Shown here: positions 1 through 5,962 of the stretch, piece by piece
How positions within the stretch are numbered: position 1 is the first letter of the stretch
How the letters are laid out: each line of letters opens with the position of its first letter
From: a bacterium
GTDB lineage: Bacteria > UBP14 > UBA6098
Assembly (NCBI GenBank): GCA_030642425.1
Contig: DAOWNU010000091.1
Location: 1 to 7,521 of the forward strand
Length of the DNA stretch: 7,521 nucleotides
Direction: 5' to 3'
Position numbers and translations under genes: made by a program
The notes under the pieces: generated by a model
What the model was told of the DNA's origin: nothing
What the model saw: only the letters and a program-made list of their open reading frames with translations
Databases searched by the model: none

Positions 1-1493
1 ACGGTTTCGGCGGCAAAGAAACGACTGTCCGCCTTTATTCGGAGGGAAAAAAGATCGGCGAAGAGCGTATAATCCTTCCCGGAAAGGGAGAGCTTGTCGA
101 TGTGATTTTCACTGTAACCCCCGACACCGAAGGCGTTTATACATATCGCGTCGCCGTTCCGGATTTGGGCGACGAGCTTACCGCCGCCAATAACGCCCGA
201 AGTGTCCGTGTTAAAATCCTCCCCAGTAAAAAGCGCATTCTCGTTGTCGCGCCCGAGCCGAATTGGGAATTGACATTTTTCCTGCGGGCCTTGCGCGGCG
301 ACACCGATCTGGAGATTGAGACCGCATTTATCGGAAAATCCGCCCCGGCCGGGGACAGGAAACTGCCTAATACAGCGGCAGGATTTCGTGAATATAACGC
401 CGTTTTTGTTATTGGCGGTATAAAAGAGCTTTCGGCGAAAAACATGGGGGCCGATCTCGCGGAATATGTCGATAATGGCGGTGCGCTCGGGATACATATC
501 CTCGACAATGTGAATCCGGGCGGCGGGGCGAGTTCCCCCTGGGAAATTTTATTCCCGTTTATTTATTCTCCGGGTTCGCACGTCTGGACGCGCGACGAAT
601 TCTCGCCGGAATTAACGGTGCAGGGGCTGATCCACCCGGTAACGCGTATCTCGGAGGAGACGATCTCGCCCGCAGATGCCTACAGCAAACTCCCGCCTTT
701 GACCGGTTTCGCGATGATCACCGGGGCGGCGCAGGGCGCGGTGTCGCTTATGGCGCATCCACGATTGCCGGATGTCCCGATAATTGCTGTCCGGCAGACG
801 GGCAGGGGAAGAGTGTTGATGCTCAACGGCGCCGGCTTCTGGCGATGGGCCTTCGTGCCATTCGGTTTCGGCGGAAATAACAGGGTCTATAACGCTCTCG
901 TCTCCGGCGGAACCGCGTGGCTGCTTGCCGCCGATGAGGGCGAGGCTTTCAAAGTGGAAACCGACAATCCGGTCTATCGGAGCGGAGAGACGGTCATTAT
1001 CTCGGCGAGGTTGCGCGACGAGGCCAATCGGCCGCTGGACGGCGCACAGATCAGCGTGAGAATTTTCGACACGGTCGAGGACACGGTATCGAAAGACACG
1101 ATAGATATCGTTCTGGAGGATCGAGGCGGCGGCCTATATACAATGGAGCTTCCGGCGATGGGCATCGGCAGCTGGCGGATGCGGGCAGTGGCCGAACTCG
1201 ACGGTCAGCGCATCGGTTTGTCTTCGGGGAAATTTCTCGTGGAACCCTATTCTCTGGAAATGGAAAGAGTCCAACTGGACGAAAACGCCCTCCGCGCAAT
1301 AGCCAACGCCACCGGCGGAACTTATTTACGCGCCGGAAATATCGACTCCCTGCAGAAGATACTGAAAATCCCTCCCGTTCTGCGCAGGGAAAAATCCGAA
1401 CGCGCGTTCTGGGATAATCCGATACTGCTTATAATCTTCATCCTCGCCCTCTGCGGCGAATGGATCCTCCGCAAGCGCTCCGACATGCCATAA
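1..1493 (+). CDS. Membrane-anchored protein with degenerate amidotransferase-like and Ig-like domains, 3' part
   Basis: The reading frame is open from the left edge (first full codon at position 3) to TAA at 1491-1493, so the true start is outside the window; the GTG at 102 is only an internal codon. The window begins inside a beta-rich, CARDB-like segment ending near an NNARSVRV stretch. A Rossmann-like domain follows at about 228-938, starting KKRILVVAPEPNWELTFFL and including a GGALGIHIL strand-turn. Its fold recalls class I glutamine amidotransferase-like domains, but no cysteine occurs in it, so the nucleophile is missing and amidotransferase activity is unlikely. Next come an Ig/MG2-like domain (about 954-1250, DNPVYRSGETVII) and an ATGGTYLRAGNIDSLQKIL stretch typical of proteins with VWA relatives. 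One hydrophobic segment (1422-1466) and a short basic tail (RKRS) anchor it, with the bulk predicted periplasmic. From family knowledge, such proteins sit in MoxR-DUF58-VWA loci; that context is not visible here. Confidence 0.8.
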   Translation, partial: GFGGKETTVRLYSEGKKIGEERIILPGKGELVDVIFTVTPDTEGVYTYRVAVPDLGDELTAANNARSVRVKILPSKKRILVVAPEPNWELTFFLRALRGDTDLEIETAFIGKSAPAGDRKLPNTAAGFREYNAVFVIGGIKELSAKNMGADLAEYVDNGGALGIHILDNVNPGGGASSPWEILFPFIYSPGSHVWTRDEFSPELTVQGLIHPVTRISEETISPADAYSKLPPLTGFAMITGAAQGAVSLMAHPRLPDVPIIAVRQTGRGRVLMLNGAGFWRWAFVPFGFGGNNRVYNALVSGGTAWLLAADEGEAFKVETDNPVYRSGETVIISARLRDEANRPLDGAQISVRIFDTVEDTVSKDTIDIVLEDRGGGLYTMELPAMGIGSWRMRAVAELDGQRIGLSSGKFLVEPYSLEMERVQLDENALRAIANATGGTYLRAGNIDSLQKILKIPPVLRREKSERAFWDNPILLIIFILALCGEWILRKRSDMP

Positions 1494-1510
1494 CGGAAAA
1501 ATCAATTCAA

Positions 1511-1538
1511 AATGATCAATTAGCAATGATCAATTTGC
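1511..1538. repeat. 14-bp tandem repeat
   Basis: Two adjacent copies of AATGATCAATT followed by AGC or TGC fill these positions, and the first four bases (AATG) of a third copy follow at 1539-1542. The repeat is AT-rich and starts 18 bases after the stop of the upstream gene. Short direct repeats of this kind are common in intergenic DNA, and no function is visible. Confidence 0.6.
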
Positions 1539-1550
1539 AATGCTCGCCCG

Positions 1551-1572
1551 TTCCCTGAGCTTGTCGAAGGGA
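1551..1572. repeat. Dispersed CCCTGAGCTTGTCGAAGGG element
   Basis: The core CCCTGAGCTTGTCGAAGGG is an imperfect palindrome with CCCT/AGGG arms. TGCTC at 1541-1545 and GAGCA at 1571-1575 add an overlapping outer inverted pair. From general knowledge, this word (or its complement CCTTCGACAAGCTCAGG) is scattered in many copies between genes of taxonomically distant bacteria, and read through it gives the recurrent peptide LSLSKG. It is best regarded as a REP-like intergenic element of unknown function. It should not be counted as part of a gene. Confidence 0.6.
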
Positions 1573-1584
1573 GCAATTTCGGGG

Positions 1585-1616
1585 ATAAATAAAAAGGCGG
1601 CTTCCTCAGCCGCCTT
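1585..1616 (-). terminator. Rho-independent terminator, mainly for the minus strand
   Basis: A perfect 9-bp stem (AAGGCGGCT at 1594-1602 with AGCCGCCTT at 1608-1616) closes a 5-base loop. On the minus strand the stem is followed by TTTTTATTTAT, a textbook T-tract, so it should end the transcript of the 1677-2654 gene. On the plus strand it is followed by TTAATATATT. It may therefore also work, more weakly, for the membrane-protein gene ending at 1493, which has no better terminator of its own. Confidence 0.85.
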
Positions 1617-1624
1617 AATATATT

Positions 1625-1651
1625 CCGAAAACCGTCTTGCCTGGTTTTCGG
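1625..1651. repeat. Inverted repeat, 9-bp stem
   Basis: CCGAAAACC (1625-1633) and GGTTTTCGG (1643-1651) form a perfect 9-bp stem around a 9-base loop. No T-run follows on either strand, so it is not a classical terminator. It lies between the stop codon of the minus-strand gene and its terminator, and could stabilise the 3' end of that messenger. Confidence 0.55.
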
Positions 1652-1662
1652 CAACAACTTCC

Positions 1663-1677
1663 GTCGGCATTGCCGAC
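1663..1677. repeat. Short palindrome at the stop codon
   Basis: GTCGGCATTGCCGAC is a perfect palindrome around one central base; as RNA it would fold as a 6-bp stem with a 3-base loop. It touches the stop codon (TAG, 1679-1677) of the minus-strand gene. With the next two hairpins it makes a series of three stem-loops within about 85 bases. Confidence 0.5.
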
Positions 1678-2654
1678 TACTTATATTCCACCCCCACAAT
1701 TTCCGTCCACTCGCCGACTTCCTCGCCGTTGCGTGCGCGAATCTGATACCAGTATTTCATCCCCGGATTTATTTCGCCGTCCATGAGCGGCAGCCCGGTA
1801 TTCTGCATAAAAAGCTCGTCGCCCATATCGGGCGGCTCGGTAACCCCGGCGGGCGTTTCCGCGCGTTTAATATCGAAACCCGAATGCTCGCCGTAAGGGT
1901 CGCAGGATATAAGCATAAACGGCGACGGTTCCATTCTCAGCTCGACAGCAAATCCCGTCGGCGCGGCGGGGATTTCCGGCAATTCCGGCCCGCCCGGCTC
2001 CTCATCACCACCGCCAACCGCTCCCCAGGGCGACCCGGTCCACCATTCACCCTCCACATCGCGATGACGACTGCGATACCAATCGAAAAGCTTCCGCTCC
2101 TGTTCGTTGCAAACGTCGCGCGCAGTGATCATATCGTTCTGAGCAATCTGCGCCTCCTGAAAAGTCTGCGTATAAAGCGCCCGCGTCACATTATAATCGT
2201 CGAAAACCGTTTGAAGCGCGGTGAAATCCGGCACCAGATCGGCGTATTCCGGGAGAAGTTTCACCAAATCCCAATGCGCGAGGCAATTCGACGCCACTAC
2301 GAACATATCGTCCTCGTCGTTCGTGATATTGACCGCTAACCCGAACTCTCCGAGCACCGCCGGATCGGGGAAAAACACCGGCAAGGATATTTTCGCCCGA
2401 AGCAAGCCCTCGCGCAGCGCCGTGAACTTGGTCGCGAGCAATTTCCTCTGCTCCGGCGCAAGAACATTCTTTGCTTTGTAAAGGTTCAAAGCGTCCCGGT
2501 ATGCATCGATTTTGTCCGAAAGTCCGACGACCAGCGACGCCATATAATCCGGTTTGCCGACCTGCAACAATAGCCACGGCAACAGATCTACCGACATAAA
2601 TGTCAGATAGTCCTCCCAGTTAAGCCTTTGCGGATACCTTGTTTTCTTAGCCAT
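1677..2654 (-). CDS. Helical protein with C-terminal fibronectin-III-like domain, function unknown
   Basis: I do not recognise a named family. The 325-residue product starts at ATG (2654-2652) with a clear AAAGGAG ribosome site (2666-2660) five bases upstream, and ends at TAG. Residues 1-205 are almost entirely helix-forming and rich in Leu, Ala, Lys and Asp, with segments such as YRDALNLYKAKNVLAPEQRK. Residues about 206-229 are a Gly/Pro/Glu linker. Residues 230-325 look like one fibronectin type III domain: PAAPTGFAVEL at the first strand and YWYQIRARNGEEVGEW near the end, the classic tyrosine/tryptophan pattern. No signal peptide or membrane segment is present, so it is predicted to be cytoplasmic, which is odd for an FN3 protein unless it leaves by another route. 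Proteins with a helical N-terminus and one C-terminal FN3 domain are known as hypothetical proteins in Bacteroidetes-like genomes; this resemblance is from architecture only. A strong terminator follows the gene, and the 21-bp array lies upstream. Confidence 0.85.
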   Translation of the reverse strand: MAKKTRYPQRLNWEDYLTFMSVDLLPWLLLQVGKPDYMASLVVGLSDKIDAYRDALNLYKAKNVLAPEQRKLLATKFTALREGLLRAKISLPVFFPDPAVLGEFGLAVNITNDEDDMFVVASNCLAHWDLVKLLPEYADLVPDFTALQTVFDDYNVTRALYTQTFQEAQIAQNDMITARDVCNEQERKLFDWYRSRHRDVEGEWWTGSPWGAVGGGDEEPGGPELPEIPAAPTGFAVELRMEPSPFMLISCDPYGEHSGFDIKRAETPAGVTEPPDMGDELFMQNTGLPLMDGEINPGMKYWYQIRARNGEEVGEWTEIVGVEYK

Positions 2655-2740
2655 TTTTACTCCTTTCCCCTTCGCGGGAAAAAATGTTTGACAAACTTAG
2701 TTTAGTCTCTTTCGCCAAAAAATTTAAAATACTCATTTTT

Positions 2741-3139
2741 GCGTGCGTTTTGAACGTCTTTGAAATCGTTTCGACTGGTTCTGAAAGCGTTTCAATTGGC
2801 TTTGAAATCGTTTCGACTGGCTCTGAAATTGTTTCAATTGACTTTGAAATCGTTTTGACTGGCTCTGAAAGCGTTTCGACTGGCTCTGAAATTGTTTCGA
2901 TTTACTCTGAAAGCCTTTGTATGGCATCTGAAATTGTCTACGTCAACTATGAACGCCTTTGTATCGCATCTGAAAGCGTCTATGTCAAGCAAGAAACGCT
3001 TTGTATCCCATCTAAAATTGTTTGCGTCAACCATGAAAGCCTTTGTGTAGCATCTGAAATAGTCTACGTCAACCATGAAACGCTTTGTATCCTACCTGAA
3101 ATTGCCTGTGTCAACCATAAAAGCCCTTTTTTCGCTCCC
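2741..3139. repeat. 21-bp tandem array grading into a 42-bp higher-order repeat
   Basis: Seventeen complete 21-bp units run from 2762 to 3118 with no indel. A degenerate unit lies on each side (2741-2761 and 3119-3139). Almost all units start GAAA. Units 1-7 (2762-2908) follow GAAAnnGTTTC plus a ten-base tail such as GACTGGCTCT. Units 8-17 (2909-3118) alternate between two types, one starting GAAAGCCTTTG and ending in CATCT, the other starting GAAATTGTCTA and ending in CAACCAT, giving a 42-bp period. Read on the plus strand, ATG 2684 to TAA 3142 is open for 152 codons of heptads like EIVSTGS, ESLCIAS and EIVYVNH. On the minus strand one frame gives RASRNAF and MVDVDNFRCDTKAF-like repeats but is cut by stops in units 16, 4 and 2. 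Coding status is unresolved: the plus-strand start has no good ribosome site and begins only 29 bases from the divergent start at 2654. Confidence 0.9.
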
Positions 3140-3181
3140 TAAACGGACGGCAACACCCTATAAGTTATTAAAGAACAATGA

Positions 3182-3210
3182 ATTATATAAATAGACGTAT
3201 TTCATCCGAA
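3182..3210 (-). promoter_or_regulatory. Candidate promoter with perfect TATAAT, minus strand
   Basis: On the minus strand TTCGGA (3210-3205), a 17-base spacer and TATAAT (3187-3182) form a sigma-70-like promoter with a perfect -10 box and a weak -35 box. Transcription would start near 3175 and run through the 21-bp array toward the gene starting at 2654. The surroundings are AT-rich, so a chance TATAAT is possible. Confidence 0.4.
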
Positions 3211-3224
3211 CAACGGCAACAATA

Positions 3225-3253
3225 AGAATAATACCTATTTATCATAATGTCAA
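3225..3253 (-). promoter_or_regulatory. Candidate promoter with perfect TTGACA, minus strand
   Basis: TTGACA (3253-3248), a 17-base spacer and TATTCT (3230-3225) read on the minus strand. The -35 box is perfect and the -10 box matches 4 of 6. It lies 35 bases beyond the stop codon of the secreted peptidase gene and points toward the array and the 325-residue gene. I see no rho-independent terminator between 3289 and this site, so read-through from the peptidase operon may add to its output. Confidence 0.45.
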
Positions 3254-3288
3254 GAACTTTCTGCGCCGCAATCTCATCGTTGCGTGCA

Positions 3289-5961
3289 CTATTTCAACAG
3301 CGTCATTTTTCTTACGCTCTGGAAATCGCCCGCATTTATACGGACAAAATATACGCCCGACGGGCAATTTTCGCAAGACCAATTTTCTGTGAATCGTCCT
3401 GCGGGTATCTCCGTTCGATATATTGGAATATCGACTAACCTTCCGAGAATGTCATATATATACAAATCCACAACCGCATGTTCCGGCAATTCGATATCGA
3501 AGCTGACAGAAGTATTGAACGGGTTTGGCCTCGGCGTGCCGAGGGCAAATTCTTTTGGCAACTCGGGTTCCTTATGAGGCTCTGTTTCGTCCCCGGGCGT
3601 ATTCGGCCTACAAACCCCGGCCCCTTGCCCTATTATAACAGTGGCAGGCATCCCGAGAGCCAACGCTACTTCATAATGGGTTCCGTAATCCACGTCGAAA
3701 GTTGCGATTGGTGCTGGAAGATCAGGTGCAGGGGGCAATTGGAAGCTACCATCGCTATAATTGTAAGAGCTGTTGGGTGCCGAATGTCCGCAACCGCCAC
3801 TAAATGTGCAATTTCCACCGAACTCCAAATTGATCCTGCTAATTCCCGAAAAACCGGTGTAAGAAGCAGCCCTCGAACCACCGCCACCTACTGTTTCCGG
3901 TTCTGCGTCGATAGGGGTAAGGGTCGGATGCCTTGGATTGCTTCCTGAAAATACGGTATTTTGAAAAGTTATATATGTAATAAAATCGAAATCGCAGCCT
4001 ACTTGATTGCCGGAATAATTCATACTGTCTGTGTGAGCAAATAGACCCATGTCACAAGCGCAATTGTGCTTGAATGATTCGGCGACGGTTTGACCTACAT
4101 ATTTAATAGTTGTTCCCCATGTTGCCCCGTAATATGGATTGACCCATACGGTTAGCGAATAATGGTGGATAAGATACTTCGAAGTAATCAACTCCCATGT
4201 AAAGTGATTACCGTCTTTATTGACCGTAAAAGAATAGCTGTTTGTATCGGCGGGTGGATTACCGAGACTGACGACATAGGAGTTATTGGGAGGAAAAACA
4301 ACGCCCTCACCGGTAACGGTTATCGAAGCGCTATTTAACGGGACGGCCATCAGGCTTAAAGCGGTTCTTTCGCCAGTTCCTAATGGAAAGCCGCCACATT
4401 TCCGATAAGGCATAATGGAATATGCATCGAGACAATCCTGATAATAATCGACCGTATCCCACGAAGAAACCGTTGCGCCTGTTTGGACTATGAAGGCGTG
4501 GTTGCAGTTTCCGCCGCCTACGATGGTCTCGTAGTTGTCGTCGGCGTCGATTTCGCAGTTCGCGTTGCCGTCGAGAGGCGTTCCGGCGATGTCTGTGATG
4601 TCGTTTGTGAGTTCGACATGGTAGGCTTCGTCGTAGTAGAAGGTATCCGGCAGGAACATTGTTAGTTCGGTTAAATTCTCGGAGAACTTCATAGAATCGA
4701 TATTAGCCTCCGCCAGATTGTGACATACCACTTTGACATTGATATTGCCGGCGAAAGTCGTCGAATCCATCGGCTCTGTGAAATAGGCATAGAGGTTGTT
4801 GCCCTCGCCGGATGTGGGTCTGCGACGGCCATCGGGTTCGTTTCCCACACCCTCAATTATCGGCCCATAATTATCTATATATATATTGTATGATGCTTCA
4901 AATAATGGGCCAAAAGGGCCCATATCACAATAAGTTGATACTTCTATATAAAGCGTATATTTACCATCAGGGAATTTCGCATTCGAATTACAATCTGCGT
5001 CTTCATCTGGTGTTCCGCCGAGTTTTTGTTTTGTGTTCCAAAATCCTCCTCGAACATCGTCTAGATTATGACCGCCCTCATTTTCAGAGCCTGTTAAATC
5101 CGTAATTATATATTCATCATCGTTTCTCACGTTATTCAGAAAACTGACGTTATTTCCTACTCCATTTCCATTTACTTCTCCATTAGTAACTGATGGAACA
5201 TTTCCTTCAAATATAAATTCACCCAATTGTGTTTTAACGCCATCTTTTTCTATTCCCCACCTTATCGCATGTGGTGAAATTAAAATAGCTTTATCTTCGG
5301 AATAGTATCTGGCTATCCTGATCTTTGCTTTAAGGTCTATTCTGCCATCAAGTAATACGGTAAATTCATCCAGATTCATATCTCTATCACCTATTGGGAG
5401 CGTAAGCGAGACATGCGATTCTGACATAAAGAAGGTTTGTTCGTGAAAATAACTCTCGCAAGTGTAACCCATAGAGACTAATTGAGGAAGTGGATTAGCT
5501 CGGTTTTCCCTGTCAGGGGAATATTCGAGGTGCAAGTGCGGTTCCCAATTCCCTTCTCCGACAGATAATTTTCCTATTACTCCCCACGTGGGGTCTCCTG
5601 GATAAACATGGCTCTTTAAAGGATCGTCTAGATCGAAGTGCTTAATCGATTCCTTGTCTAAATGCCCATATGTCCATTCACCTAATTCACCATAATCGAT
5701 GATTACTACCCAATCATTCCCTTCAGCATCGTTTTCAAGAGAATTCTCTTCTATAGCTTCAACTTTGCCTTCAGCAAATGGTTTTATCCAGGTAGTTGTG
5801 CTAAAATATATATCTAATCCCGGATGCGCGTAATTCCTGAAATCAACGTAGTTACCACCTAACCACGGATCTTCTCCGAAAGGGTTAGGAGTATAGGCTA
5901 ATAGTGGGATTGCTAAGCTGATATAGACAATTATTAAACCTATTTTGCTTATTTTTTTCAT
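3289..5961 (-). CDS. Secreted M23-family metallopeptidase with Big_5-like and C-terminal sorting domains
   Basis: I choose ATG 5961 (890 residues), not the GTG nine bases upstream, because the ribosome site GGAGGTGA overlaps that GTG. Residues 1-22 are a signal peptide (MKKISKIGLII...IPLLA), probably cleaved before YTP. An M23/LytM-type peptidase domain follows to about residue 160. HPGLD supplies His46 and Asp50, YGHL His100, and HLHLE His142 and His144, so the full zinc-binding and catalytic set of the family (HxxxD, HxH) is present; the family cuts peptidoglycan cross-bridges or Gly-rich peptides. Residues 160-360 are beta-rich, ending in an Ig-like YTLYIEV...YIDN segment. Residues 364-490 resemble a Big_5 (SbsA Ig-like) domain (YAYFTEPMDSTTF). 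Residues 495-790 are unrecognised and contain several cysteines. Residues 804-890 are a type A sorting/FlgD-like domain (PNPFN, IYDILGR, SGVYFVRI, KMTLLK), implying export and surface attachment or release. It is the last gene of an operon with its upstream neighbour. Confidence 0.88.
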   Translation of the reverse strand: MKKISKIGLIIVYISLAIPLLAYTPNPFGEDPWLGGNYVDFRNYAHPGLDIYFSTTTWIKPFAEGKVEAIEENSLENDAEGNDWVVIIDYGELGEWTYGHLDKESIKHFDLDDPLKSHVYPGDPTWGVIGKLSVGEGNWEPHLHLEYSPDRENRANPLPQLVSMGYTCESYFHEQTFFMSESHVSLTLPIGDRDMNLDEFTVLLDGRIDLKAKIRIARYYSEDKAILISPHAIRWGIEKDGVKTQLGEFIFEGNVPSVTNGEVNGNGVGNNVSFLNNVRNDDEYIITDLTGSENEGGHNLDDVRGGFWNTKQKLGGTPDEDADCNSNAKFPDGKYTLYIEVSTYCDMGPFGPLFEASYNIYIDNYGPIIEGVGNEPDGRRRPTSGEGNNLYAYFTEPMDSTTFAGNINVKVVCHNLAEANIDSMKFSENLTELTMFLPDTFYYDEAYHVELTNDITDIAGTPLDGNANCEIDADDNYETIVGGGNCNHAFIVQTGATVSSWDTVDYYQDCLDAYSIMPYRKCGGFPLGTGERTALSLMAVPLNSASITVTGEGVVFPPNNSYVVSLGNPPADTNSYSFTVNKDGNHFTWELITSKYLIHHYSLTVWVNPYYGATWGTTIKYVGQTVAESFKHNCACDMGLFAHTDSMNYSGNQVGCDFDFITYITFQNTVFSGSNPRHPTLTPIDAEPETVGGGGSRAASYTGFSGISRINLEFGGNCTFSGGCGHSAPNSSYNYSDGSFQLPPAPDLPAPIATFDVDYGTHYEVALALGMPATVIIGQGAGVCRPNTPGDETEPHKEPELPKEFALGTPRPNPFNTSVSFDIELPEHAVVDLYIYDILGRLVDIPIYRTEIPAGRFTENWSCENCPSGVYFVRINAGDFQSVRKMTLLK

Positions 5962-5962
5962 C

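Noticed and set aside
102..104. GTG at 102 as the start of the first gene
   Set aside because: The frame is open to the left edge and the upstream codons continue the same beta-rich domain.
1540..1746. Plus-strand 68-codon frame
   Set aside because: It is made of the dispersed element (LSLSKG), the terminator hairpin and the antisense end of the next gene.
1884..2339. Plus-strand 151-codon frame antisense to the FN3 protein gene
   Set aside because: It is a long frame caused by high G+C on the opposite strand of a well-supported gene, with no ribosome site and no domain.
2834..3076. Minus-strand 80-codon frame of MVDVDNFRCDTKAF-like repeats as a gene
   Set aside because: It begins at an internal repeat ATG without a ribosome site, and the same frame has stops in units 16, 4 and 2.
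2741..3139. CRISPR array
   Set aside because: The units are directly adjacent with no unique spacers, diverge along the array, and are only 21 bp long. No cas gene is in the window.
2684..3142. Plus-strand 152-codon open frame as a confident gene
   Set aside because: It coincides with the tandem array, has no clear ribosome site, and starts 29 bases from a well-supported divergent start. It is kept as an open question, not as an annotated CDS.
3147..3221. 9-bp direct repeat ACGGCAACA at 3147-3155 and 3213-3221 as insertion-site duplication
   Set aside because: Only nine bases in a short AT-rich gap, with no terminal inverted repeats or transposase between them.
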